Assembly: GCF_021129175.1 (NCBI RefSeq)
Contig: NZ_JAJOHV010000060.1
Span: forward strand, 1 to 44,920
Direction: 5' to 3'
DNA: 44,920 nucleotides
Origin: Chromobacterium piscinae
GTDB taxonomy: Bacteria > Pseudomonadota > Gammaproteobacteria > Burkholderiales > Chromobacteriaceae
Shown one piece after another: positions 7,711 through 15,809 of the stretch. The position numbers were made by a program, and so were the translations under genes. Below the pieces are notes generated by a model. The model was not told the origin of the DNA, did not search any database, and saw only the letters and a list, made by a program, of their open reading frames with translations. How positions within the stretch are numbered: position 1 is the stretch's first letter; each line of letters begins with the position of its first letter.

Positions 7711-8052
7711 ATGATGCAGAATCCCTTCCTGAATCCGCGCCAACAACAGCGCTACCAATTGTCGATCGCCTGCCCGGCCATGTCGCTGGGCGCGGCCCGC
7801 CGCGAGCTGCGCGGCCAGGCGCTGAAACACGGCCTGCGCATCCTGCAATGGCGGGAACAGCCGCAGGCCCCCGCCCGCGGCGCCATCCTGGCCGCCGCGC
7901 CCTGGCTGATCAGCGCCGACTTCCGTTCCGACTCCACCTCCTGCATGCATTTCCTGCAGGGCATCGCCCAGCGGCTGACCACGCTGCCGCTGACCCAGGT
8001 GAAGCTGGAATGCCTGTCGCTGCCACCCACCGCCAACCGCGCGCTGGCCTGA
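7711..8052 (+). CDS. Small MgtC-C-terminal-domain-like (ACT-like) protein 2
   Basis: A 113-residue protein that appears to be a diverged paralogue of the one at 7102. RYQLSIACP matches FRLNIVCDK, the helix LGAARRELRGQALKHGLRI matches TTLRKRLFWEMHDLGLRA, WLISADFRS matches KLSVVLNCP, and FLQGIAQRLTTLPLTQVKLE matches ILDDMALRLSQLPEIHRVHW. It has no membrane segment. AGGAG lies six bases before the ATG at 7711 (a second ATG follows at 7714). Its own MPEEPEP leader lies upstream. A regulatory or Mg2+-related role is inferred from fold likeness and from mgtA downstream. Confidence 0.6.
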   Translation: MMQNPFLNPRQQQRYQLSIACPAMSLGAARRELRGQALKHGLRILQWREQPQAPARGAILAAAPWLISADFRSDSTSCMHFLQGIAQRLTTLPLTQVKLECLSLPPTANRALA

Positions 8053-8356
8053 CGCCGTCTTCCTAAATCATGCGCCGCGCCTTCGCGCCCGGCGTCCAAG
8101 CAGCACAGGAGATGGCATGACATAGCGCCCCCCCCATAACCTTTTGAGATGCCACCCGCTGGGGCGTTCGCATAGAGCCCCCCAACGGGCGGCAATGTTC
8201 TCTCGCTTTTCGAGCTGACACATTGTCGGCGCTGATGCACGAGAGCCTGCTCAATATCCTTTCCGACATCGGCCGTTTCACGGCGCGCGGAAGGCGAAAT
8301 CGCGAGCACGCTCGAATGGCAGGGCTGGTCGTGCCCGCAGCGCCAGGAGATTTACC
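8053..8356 (+). promoter_or_regulatory. Long 5' leader of mgtA
   Basis: This 304-nt gap has no MPEEPEP copy. It holds a compound hairpin at 8151-8193 (GCC/GGC, CCCG/CGGG and GGGGC/GCCCC). A further hairpin CTCG (8202-8205)/CGAG (8211-8214) has an alternative partner, since CTCTCG (8200-8205) also pairs with CGAGAG (8240-8245). An AGGAG at 8107 precedes only a two-codon ORF. An eight-codon ORF ends at 8217, 139 nt before mgtA. A 41-codon ORF from ATG 8235 ends at 8360 in an ATGA overlap with the mgtA start, but it has no good ribosome site. Confidence 0.4.
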
Positions 8357-11101
8357 ATGACCAAGAACCTCACCCCCCGCAAACGGAACCGGGGCTTCAT
8401 CGCCGCTCCGGGCAAAACCGGCGACCAAATCGCCTTCCGCCTGGCCCATGAAGCCTTGCTGCCGCAGGAAGAAACCTTCAAGCGGCTGCGCAGCCAGCCG
8501 GAAGGCCTGACCTCCGCCGAAGCCGCCCAGCGGCTGGAGCAATACGGCCGCAACGAAGTGGCCCACGACAAGCCGCCGCATGCGCTGATCCAGCTGCTGC
8601 TGGCATTCAAGAACCCGTTCGTGATGGTGCTGATCGCGCTGGCCGCGATCAGCTATGTGATGGACATCGCGATGGCGGCGCCAGACGATCAGGACTGGAC
8701 CAAGGTCATCATCCTGGCCAGTATGATCGGCGTCAGCGGCCTGCTGCGTTTCTGGCAGGAATACCGCTCGGCCAAGGCGGCGGAAAAACTGAAGTCTCTG
8801 GTGCGCAACACCGCCACCGTCCAGCGCCGCCCCACTTCCCCCACCGTGCCGCTGCGCATGGAAGTGCCGATGACCGAATTGGTGGTCGGCGACGTCATCC
8901 ACCTGCAAGCCGGCGACATGGTACCCGCCGATGTGCGGCTGCTGGAGTCCCGCGACCTGTTCATCAGCCAGGCGGTGCTGACCGGCGAAGCGCTGCCGGT
9001 GGAGAAATACGACACCCTGGGCGCGGTGGCCGCCAAGTCCGCCGACGGCCAGACCGACGGCGAGGCCGGCCTGCTCGATCTATCCAACGCCTGCTTCATG
9101 GGCACCAATGTGGTGTCCGGCACCGCCCGCGCGGTGGTGGTGGCCACCGGCACCGATACTTACTTCGGCTCGCTAGCGCGCAATGTGGTCAGCCACAAGC
9201 GCATCGAAACTAGCTTCGACAAGGGCGTCAACAGCGTCTCCTGGCTGCTGATCCGCTTCATGCTGGTGATGGTGCCCATCGTCTTCATGATCAACGGCGT
9301 CACCAAGGGCGACTGGATGTCCGCCCTCACCTTCGCGCTGGCGGTGGCCGTGGGCCTGACGCCGGAAATGTTGCCGATGATCGTCTCCGCCAACCTGGCC
9401 AAGGGCGCAGTGGCGATGGCGCGGCGCAAGGTAGTGGTGAAGCGGCTGAACTCGGTGCAGAACTTCGGCGCGATGGATGTGCTATGCACCGACAAGACCG
9501 GCACCCTGACCCAGGACAAGATCATCCTGGAGCACCATTACGACGTCTACGGCGACAAGGACGAAACCACGCTGCAACTGGCCTGGCTCAACAGCTTCCA
9601 CCAGAGCGGCATGAAGAATCTGATGGACATCGCCATCGTCGAGCGCGCCGATGAGCTGGGCGAGCGCGTCAAGCTGCGCCATTACAGCAAGGTGGACGAG
9701 CTGCCGTTCGATTTCGAGCGCCGCCGGCTGTCGGTGATCCTGCAGGAGCAGAATGGCCAGCAACTGATGGTGTCCAAGGGCGCGGTAGAGGAAATGCTGG
9801 CCGTCTGCAGCCACATCCAGGACGGCGATGAAGTGCGCGCGCTGAACGCGCAAGAACGCGCCCGCCTGCTGCGCCTGAGCCAGGAATTCAACGCCGAAGG
9901 CTACCGCGTGCTGGTGGTGGCCACCCGCCATATCCCGTCCGACGAGCGCAAGAACGCTTACCAGACCGCCGACGAGCGCGGCCTGGTGGCGCGCGGCTTC
10001 CTGACCTTCCTCGATCCGCCCAAGGACTCCGCCGCGCCGGCGATCAAGGCGCTGAACGAGTACGGCGTCACCGTCAAGGTGCTGACCGGCGACAATCCCA
10101 TCGTTACCGCCAAGGTTTGCCGCGACGTCGGCCTCAATCCGGGCAAGCCGCTGCTGGGCCCCGAGATCGAGGCGATGGACGACGTCGCGCTGTGCGCCGC
10201 GGTCAAGCGCACCACCATCTTCGCCAAGCTGACCCCACTGCAGAAGTCTCGCGTGGTGAAAGCATTGCAGGCCAACGGCCACACCGTCGGCTTCCTCGGC
10301 GACGGCATCAATGACGCGCCGGCGCTGCGCGACGCCGACGTCGGCATCTCGGTGGACAGCGGCGCTGACATCGCCAAGGAAACCGCCGACATCATCCTGC
10401 TGGAAAAGAGCCTGATGGTGCTGGAGGAAGGCGTGATTAAGGGCCGCGAAACCTTCGGCAACATCCTCAAGTACCTGAACATGACCGCCAGCTCCAACTT
10501 CGGCAATGTGTTCTCGGTGCTGGTGGCCTCCGCCTGGCTGCCGTGGGAGCCGATGCTGGCGATGCAGCTGTTGCTGCAGAACCTGATCTACGACCTGTCG
10601 CAGATGTTCCTGCCCTGGGACAAGATGGATCCGGATTTCCTGAAGAAACCGCGCAAGTGGGAAGCCGGCAACATCAAGCGCTTCATGCTGTGGCTGGGGC
10701 CGACATCCTCGGTGTTCGACATCACCACCTACATCCTGCTGTGGACAGTGTTCGGCGCAGGCGCGGCCTACCACATGCACGGCGGCGACGGCGGCCAGCT
10801 GATCATGAACACCGGCTGGTTCATGGAAGGCCTGATCTCGCAGACCCTGGTGGTGCACATGCTGCGCACCCGCAAGATTCCGTTCCTGCAGAGCACGGCG
10901 TCGCTGCCGGTGCTGCTGTCGACTTCGATCGCCATCGCCATCGCCTGCTATCTGCCGTTCTCGCCGATCGCGTCCTCGCTGGGCTTCATCCAGCTGGACA
11001 CCAGCTACTTCTGGTGGCTGCTGCTGACGATGGCCGGCTATCTGGCGCTGACGCAGACGGTGAAGACCATTTACATCAAGCGTTACGGTCAATGGTTCTA
11101 A
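8357..11101 (+). CDS. mgtA: Mg2+-importing P-type ATPase (P3B, MgtA type)
   Basis: Inner-membrane pump that hydrolyses ATP to bring Mg2+ into the cytoplasm. The 914-residue protein has the actuator TGEALPVEK (209-217), the phosphorylation site DKTGTLT (D379), a KGA nucleotide-binding motif and the hinge GDGINDAP (648-655). Membrane helices lie at about 85-115 and 295-345, with a C-terminal block after about 700. ALTFALAVAVGLTPEMLPMIV matches the P3B membrane core, and length and order match MgtA/MgtB. AGGAG lies seven bases before the ATG. The long leader and the paired leader-peptide units upstream suggest Mg2+-responsive control, as mgtA has in enterobacteria. Confidence 0.96.
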   Translation: MTKNLTPRKRNRGFIAAPGKTGDQIAFRLAHEALLPQEETFKRLRSQPEGLTSAEAAQRLEQYGRNEVAHDKPPHALIQLLLAFKNPFVMVLIALAAISYVMDIAMAAPDDQDWTKVIILASMIGVSGLLRFWQEYRSAKAAEKLKSLVRNTATVQRRPTSPTVPLRMEVPMTELVVGDVIHLQAGDMVPADVRLLESRDLFISQAVLTGEALPVEKYDTLGAVAAKSADGQTDGEAGLLDLSNACFMGTNVVSGTARAVVVATGTDTYFGSLARNVVSHKRIETSFDKGVNSVSWLLIRFMLVMVPIVFMINGVTKGDWMSALTFALAVAVGLTPEMLPMIVSANLAKGAVAMARRKVVVKRLNSVQNFGAMDVLCTDKTGTLTQDKIILEHHYDVYGDKDETTLQLAWLNSFHQSGMKNLMDIAIVERADELGERVKLRHYSKVDELPFDFERRRLSVILQEQNGQQLMVSKGAVEEMLAVCSHIQDGDEVRALNAQERARLLRLSQEFNAEGYRVLVVATRHIPSDERKNAYQTADERGLVARGFLTFLDPPKDSAAPAIKALNEYGVTVKVLTGDNPIVTAKVCRDVGLNPGKPLLGPEIEAMDDVALCAAVKRTTIFAKLTPLQKSRVVKALQANGHTVGFLGDGINDAPALRDADVGISVDSGADIAKETADIILLEKSLMVLEEGVIKGRETFGNILKYLNMTASSNFGNVFSVLVASAWLPWEPMLAMQLLLQNLIYDLSQMFLPWDKMDPDFLKKPRKWEAGNIKRFMLWLGPTSSVFDITTYILLWTVFGAGAAYHMHGGDGGQLIMNTGWFMEGLISQTLVVHMLRTRKIPFLQSTASLPVLLSTSIAIAIACYLPFSPIASSLGFIQLDTSYFWWLLLTMAGYLALTQTVKTIYIKRYGQWF

Positions 11102-11137
11102 GCGCCTGATAGGGCGGCAACGCCATCACATGTCTGA

Positions 11138-11163
11138 GGCCGGTCCAAGACCGGCCTTTTTCA
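11138..11163 (+). terminator. Rho-independent terminator after mgtA
   Basis: GGCCGGTC (11138-11145) pairs with GACCGGCC (11149-11156) across a three-base loop and is followed by TTTTTC. The 260-nt space to the next gene shows no further feature I can support. Confidence 0.93.
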
Positions 11164-11423
11164 TATCGCCAACTCGCCTTTAGTTCAGCAACATCCAAGC
11201 CGCCAGGATTTTTGTGCAAAACCTGCACTTTTAGACAGCTAGTATTCGTACCTAAGCGCTCCCGCCTCTTCTTCCCGCCTCATGATAATCACGGCCCCTC
11301 CCTCATGCCGGCCGCCTCCCGCAAGCTGTGGAAATTAATCTGGCAAGGCTTCGTCCATATCCATCCTCTCTGGGCTGAATTACCACAAACAGTATCCATT
11401 CCAATAACCAGATGGAGAAAATC

Positions 11424-13337
11424 ATGAGCATGGACGATGCAGGCGGCCAGAAACGCTGGGCGCGCGATTACGTGTTCGACATCCTGAGCCAGCTGGGCAT
11501 ACACCGTATTTTCGGCGTGCCCGGCACCAACGAGATTCCCATCATCGACGGCACGTCCTACCCGGAAAACCAGGTGGAGTACATCGAGTGCCTGCACGAG
11601 AACATCGCCATCGGCGCGGCGATGGGCTCGGCGCGGATGACCGGCAAGCCCGGCGTGCTGGTGGTGCACGTGACGCCCGGCATCGCCCACGCCATCGGCA
11701 ATCTGTTCAACGCCTGGCGCTCACAGGCCCCGCTGGTGATCCTGTGCTGCCAGCAGCAGAACGAGCTGGTCACCCAGGAGCCTCTGCTGGCATCCAATCT
11801 GGTGGACTTGGCCCGTCAATACACCAAGTGGGCGCATGAGGTCCGCACTGAGCAGGAATTCCCAATGGTGCTGCAGCGTGCATTCAAGGAGGCGATGGCG
11901 CCGCCCAACGGCCCGGTATTCGTCGCCATCCCGTGGGAATTCACCATGCGCCGCATCGGCGACGACGACCGCATCAAGGGCGTGACGAAGATTTCGCCGC
12001 ACTTCACCGCCGATCGCCAGGCGATAACGCAGGCGGCGCAGCTGCTGCGCGAGGCCAAGAACCCCATCATCGTCACCGGAGACGCCGCCGGCTACGCCGA
12101 AGCCTGGCCGGAACTGCAGCGGATGGCGGAGCTGCTGGGCGCGCCGGTGCTGCAGCAAACCTTCAGCAGCCTGGCCAACTTCCCCAACAACGATTACCAC
12201 TGGCAGGGCGAGCTGCCCGGCAGCCAATCCGGCGTGCAGCAAGTGTTCGCCGGTCATGACGTCGCCTTCCTGTGCGGCTTCAGCAACCAGGCGCAGATCA
12301 CGGTCTACAAGTACAGCGACGGTCCGCTGATTCCGCCCTCCGTCACCCAGGTCTACCTCAGCAACCATACCTGGGACATCGGCAAGAACTACTACGGCGA
12401 GGCCGCGCTGTTCGGCGATCTGAAAGCCACGCTGCCGCTGATCAACCAGTTGATCGGCGACCAGCCCTCGACCGCGGCCGTTGCCCGCAACGCCAAGCTG
12501 AAAGAGCTGGCCGCCCAGCGCAAGGTCGCCTGGGACGCCTACCTGCGCGAAGCGATGCATCAGAACGAGATCTGGGCGGTGGTGATCGCCGACGCGCTGC
12601 GAAAGGAAATCGGCGAGCGCCAGCTGGAAAAGCAGTTCGTCTACGTGCACGAGGCGGTGTCCGATCCGGCGCCGTTCCAGTACCTGCTGCCATTCACCGA
12701 CCAAGCGGCTGCGCCGATCAGCTACTACTGCGTCGGCGGCGGCTCGCTGGGCTGGTCGATGCCGGCCACGCTGGGCATCAAACTGGAGCCGGACGGCTGC
12801 CAGGGCATAGACACCCGCTTCGTCGTCGCCGCCACCGGCGACGGCTCCTCGCTGTTCTACCCGCAAACCTGGTGGACCGCGCAACACCGCCAGCTGGGCG
12901 TGCTCTACATCATCACCAACAACCACGAGTACCACACGCTGCAGATGGGCCTGCAGCAAGTGGAGTCGATATACGGCGACGCGCCGGGCTACGAATGGAC
13001 CGCCAAGACGCAAGACCCGGAATACCTGCGCATCCATCGTCCCAAGCCGGATTTCGTCACCCTGGCCAAGGCCTTCGGCGGCATGGAGGGCGAAATCGTC
13101 CGCCATCCGGAGGACGTGCGCGCGGCAGTCAGGCGCGGCATTGACCACGCGCTGGGCGGCCACGCCTACGTGCTGGACATGCATACCATCGGCCTGGAAC
13201 AAACCCCGCCCACGCCGGAAGAAGCCAATGCCCGCTACGAGAAACAGCCCCGCCTGGACTGCTTCCACTTCGGCGCGGACGCGCTGAGGCGCAGCGACGA
13301 CGCTGGCCTGCCGGGCAATGTGCCGGTGATTTTCTGA
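11424..13337 (+). CDS. Thiamine-diphosphate-dependent enzyme (acetolactate synthase/decarboxylase superfamily)
   Basis: A 637-residue ThDP enzyme of the POX family fold. An N-terminal pyrimidine-binding domain carries the catalytic glutamate in CLHENIAIGAAMGSA (E59). A central domain follows at about 195-350. The C-terminal pyrophosphate domain has GDG at 472-474 and NN at 499-500, the metal-binding spacing of the family. The exact reaction is not readable: relatives include acetolactate synthase, benzoylformate and phenylpyruvate decarboxylases, and carboligases. The ATG at 11424 is chosen over 11412 because GGAG is correctly spaced. An amino-acid-oxidase-like gene starts 31 nt downstream, so the enzyme may act on the 2-oxo acid made there. 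It is unlikely to be the housekeeping IlvB because no small subunit follows. Confidence 0.85.
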   Translation: MSMDDAGGQKRWARDYVFDILSQLGIHRIFGVPGTNEIPIIDGTSYPENQVEYIECLHENIAIGAAMGSARMTGKPGVLVVHVTPGIAHAIGNLFNAWRSQAPLVILCCQQQNELVTQEPLLASNLVDLARQYTKWAHEVRTEQEFPMVLQRAFKEAMAPPNGPVFVAIPWEFTMRRIGDDDRIKGVTKISPHFTADRQAITQAAQLLREAKNPIIVTGDAAGYAEAWPELQRMAELLGAPVLQQTFSSLANFPNNDYHWQGELPGSQSGVQQVFAGHDVAFLCGFSNQAQITVYKYSDGPLIPPSVTQVYLSNHTWDIGKNYYGEAALFGDLKATLPLINQLIGDQPSTAAVARNAKLKELAAQRKVAWDAYLREAMHQNEIWAVVIADALRKEIGERQLEKQFVYVHEAVSDPAPFQYLLPFTDQAAAPISYYCVGGGSLGWSMPATLGIKLEPDGCQGIDTRFVVAATGDGSSLFYPQTWWTAQHRQLGVLYIITNNHEYHTLQMGLQQVESIYGDAPGYEWTAKTQDPEYLRIHRPKPDFVTLAKAFGGMEGEIVRHPEDVRAAVRRGIDHALGGHAYVLDMHTIGLEQTPPTPEEANARYEKQPRLDCFHFGADALRRSDDAGLPGNVPVIF

Positions 13338-13368
13338 ACGCAATCCACCCAGAGAAGGAAACAGCACC

Positions 13369-14988
13369 ATGGCTGAAGAAAATTTCGACATCGCCATCGT
13401 CGGCGGCGGCGTATCCGGCGTTTATTGCGCCTGGCGGCTGAAACAAACCAACCCCGGGCAGAAGATCGCCGTATTCGAAGCCAGCGACCACATCGGCGGG
13501 CGGCTGCTGTCAGTGCGCCCGCCCGACATTCCCGACATGGTGGCGGAGCTGGGCGGCATGCGCATCCTGCCCGCGGTGCAGCCGCTGGTGACAAAATTGA
13601 TTACCGAATTGAATCAGGAGCTGCCGGCCGACGAACAGATTTCGCTATATAAATTTCCGGTGGACGAGCCCCAGAACATCGCCTTCCTGCGCGGCGTCTA
13701 CCTGCGCCTGGCCGACTTCACCAACGATCCGGACATCGTCCCCTACCAGCTGAATTTCATCGACCACGGCCAAAGCGCTGGCGAGGTGATCGTCAACGCG
13801 ATCGAACAGATCGTGCCCGGCATCACCAACTCGAACCTGAGCGAGGAACAGCGCCGCGAAATGGCGCAAAGCGCTGAATTCGGCGGCGTGCCGCTGTACA
13901 AACAAGGCTTCTGGAACGTGCTGCTGCGGGTCATCACCGGCGAGGCTTACCACTACGCCGAAGATGTCGGCGGCTACGACTCCACGCTGTGCAACTGGAA
14001 CGCGGCGGACGCGATTCCATGGTATCTGTCCGACTTCGGGGTCAGTCCAGAATACATGGGCTTCAGCAACGGCTTCCAGCAGGTGCCGCTGTCGCTGGCG
14101 CAACTGTTTGAAAAATCCGGCGGCGATGTCAGGCTGGCATCCCACATCTCCCACATCACGCTACAGGGAGACGGCTTCGCCTTCCAGGTCAACGGCAGCG
14201 CGGCGACGGCCAAAAAGCTGATCCTGGCGATGCCCCGCCGCTCGCTGGAACTGCTGACTGCCACCAGCCCGGCGCTGCAGGACGCCAAAACCCAGGCGCT
14301 GATCTCCACCGTCACGCCGCGGCCGCTGTTCAAACTGTTCACCACCTATAACAGCCCCTGGTGGCGCAACACCGGCTACTCCTCCACCGACGACGACGGC
14401 AAACCGATCTACGTCGCGGTGCAGGCCGGCCGCTCGGTCACCGACCTGCCGGTGCGGCAAACCTACTATTGGCCGAAAAGCGATGGCACCGCCGCCACCG
14501 AAGGCCATGCGATGCTGCTGGCCAGCTACGACGACGGCGACAACACCGGTTTCTGGGACGGGCTGCGCGCCAAGCGCCGCCAGCCCAGAGCGCTCGGTAG
14601 GGATGTGGCGCAACTCGCCGATCCCTTCATCGGCGTGGACGACAATGTGCAGCGCGACGAGCTGGAATGGCACCAGTACAAGGCGCCGCGGATGATGACC
14701 GAGGAAGTGACTCGCCAGCTGACTGTGATGCACAGCCTGAACTACACGCCCAAAGTGCGCAACGCCGCCTACCGCGACTGGGGCGACGATCCGTTCGGCG
14801 GCGGCTGGAACAGCTGGAACATCGGCGTGAAGAGCTGGGAAGTGAAGCATGCGGTAGTTCAGCCCACCGACCTGCCGCTGTACATCTGCGGCGAGGCCTA
14901 TTCCGACGCGCAGGGCTGGGTGGAGGGCGCGCTGCAGACCGCCGGCTATCTGTTGGCAAAACTCGGCGTCGCGCCCTTCCCGCGTTAA
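13369..14988 (+). CDS. FAD-dependent L-amino acid oxidase / flavin amine oxidase
   Basis: A 539-residue flavoprotein of the amine-oxidase family. The Rossmann motif GGGVSG lies at 12-17 with the ribose-binding E37 in VFEAS, then GGR (43-45) and the following MVAELGGMRI segment. The C-terminal FAD motif CGEAYSDAQGWVEGAL is near 500-525. Such enzymes oxidise an amino acid to the 2-oxo acid with release of ammonia and H2O2, and bacterial and molluscan relatives are antimicrobial through the peroxide. No signal peptide is seen, so it is probably cytoplasmic. GAAGGAA precedes the ATG. It forms an operon with the ThDP enzyme. Substrate is unknown. Confidence 0.82.
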   Translation: MAEENFDIAIVGGGVSGVYCAWRLKQTNPGQKIAVFEASDHIGGRLLSVRPPDIPDMVAELGGMRILPAVQPLVTKLITELNQELPADEQISLYKFPVDEPQNIAFLRGVYLRLADFTNDPDIVPYQLNFIDHGQSAGEVIVNAIEQIVPGITNSNLSEEQRREMAQSAEFGGVPLYKQGFWNVLLRVITGEAYHYAEDVGGYDSTLCNWNAADAIPWYLSDFGVSPEYMGFSNGFQQVPLSLAQLFEKSGGDVRLASHISHITLQGDGFAFQVNGSAATAKKLILAMPRRSLELLTATSPALQDAKTQALISTVTPRPLFKLFTTYNSPWWRNTGYSSTDDDGKPIYVAVQAGRSVTDLPVRQTYYWPKSDGTAATEGHAMLLASYDDGDNTGFWDGLRAKRRQPRALGRDVAQLADPFIGVDDNVQRDELEWHQYKAPRMMTEEVTRQLTVMHSLNYTPKVRNAAYRDWGDDPFGGGWNSWNIGVKSWEVKHAVVQPTDLPLYICGEAYSDAQGWVEGALQTAGYLLAKLGVAPFPR

Positions 14989-15007
14989 GCCTCACCCTGG
15001 CCGCAAG

Positions 15008-15042
15008 AACGGACCGTTCGGCCAAGCCGGCGGTCCGTTTTC
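15008..15042 (+). terminator. Rho-independent terminator after the oxidase gene
   Basis: AACGGACCG (15008-15016) pairs with CGGTCCGTT (15031-15039) and continues into TTTTC. It sits between two convergent genes. Confidence 0.85.
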
Positions 15043-15655
15043 AGATTCGGTCCTGCTCCACCAGGCCCAGGCGCGGCACCACTGCGCCGGCCTCCAACAC
15101 CGTGCCCGGCGACAACACCGCGTTGGCCCCCACCCGCACGCCGTCGCCCAGCAGAGCGCCCAGTTTCTCCAGCCCCGGCAACAGCACCTTGCCAGCCACA
15201 TGCAGGCGTATGGTCTTGTCGTCGCGCTCGTTCCAGTGATTGGCCAGGATGCTCCCAGCCTCCAGGTTGACGTCGGCGCCCAGCACCGAATCGCCGACGA
15301 AATTGAAATGGGCGAGCCGGCTGCCCGGCCCGACGATGGAAGTCTTGATCTCGCAGCCCGGTCCCACCGTCACTCCGGCGCACAGAACCACTCCGCCGCG
15401 CAAGTAGGCGTGGGCGGCCACCCGACAAGCCGGGCCTATCCAGACCGGCCCTTTCAGGATCGCCCCTTCTTCCAACGTCGCGCTGCGATGGATCATCGCC
15501 TCGCCATCCCACACCCATTCATCGGGATTGGCTGCGGCGCGGCGCGCCGCCAACGCATCGGGCAAGCCTTCCAGCCATCGCCAGGGCACGTCAGCGGCAT
15601 TGAGCCACGGCAAGGCCTGGGCCACGGCGGACAACAAGCGGTGAAATTCCGGCAT
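15041..15655 (-). CDS. Left-handed beta-helix (hexapeptide-repeat) transferase-like protein
   Basis: A 204-residue protein whose residues from about 55 show repeated [LIV]-G-x4 hexapeptides (AILKGPVWIGPACRV, VGPGCEI, GVRVGANAVLSPGTVLEAGAVV). These build a left-handed beta-helix typical of trimeric acyl- and nucleotidyl-transferases. HFNFVGDSVLGADVNLEAG resembles the acetyltransferase half of GlmU, but there is no uridylyltransferase domain. Substrate cannot be named. The ATG at 15655 is preceded by AAGGAG; the upstream frame extension to 15718 is not needed. Its start lies just past the porin terminator, so it is probably transcribed separately. Confidence 0.8.
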   Translation of the reverse strand: MPEFHRLLSAVAQALPWLNAADVPWRWLEGLPDALAARRAAANPDEWVWDGEAMIHRSATLEEGAILKGPVWIGPACRVAAHAYLRGGVVLCAGVTVGPGCEIKTSIVGPGSRLAHFNFVGDSVLGADVNLEAGSILANHWNERDDKTIRLHVAGKVLLPGLEKLGALLGDGVRVGANAVLSPGTVLEAGAVVPRLGLVEQDRI

Positions 15656-15716
15656 CGGGGGCTCCTTAAGGCAAAGAAGCGATTTGACACGCACGAGCGC
15701 AGGCCGGCAAGCATCC

Positions 15717-15754
15717 AAAACAAAACTGCCGTTCCCTTGCGGGAACGGCAGTTT
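15717..15754 (-). terminator. Rho-independent terminator of the porin gene
   Basis: A perfect 14-bp stem (15754-15741 with 15736-15723 read on the minus strand) closes a four-base loop and is followed by a TTGTTTTGG tract. It lies 55 nt after the porin stop. Confidence 0.92.
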
Positions 15755-15809
15755 GTATCGGCGCTCCGATGTCAGCCCATCGGCGCGGCTGTTCTAATCC
15801 CTTGCGGTA

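Noticed and set aside
8149-8175. Eight-codon ORF MPPAGAFA in the mgtA leader as a third regulatory peptide
   Set aside because: It has no ribosome binding site at usable distance and lacks the acidic/proline pattern of the two MPEEPEP leaders.
8053-8356. M-box (ykoK) magnesium riboswitch before mgtA
   Set aside because: The conserved M-box core could not be recognised by eye. Hairpins are present but do not fit that class with confidence. A covariance-model scan would decide.
8235-8360. A 41-codon ORF overlapping the mgtA start as a real gene
   Set aside because: The ATGA overlap is attractive, but there is no Shine-Dalgarno site and the composition is that of random GC-rich DNA. It is kept only as an observation.
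11162-11423. Quorum-sensing lux-type box before the ThDP/oxidase operon
   Set aside because: No CTGNCC-type palindrome is present. TGCAAAACCTGCA near 11215-11229 is too short and unlike the consensus.
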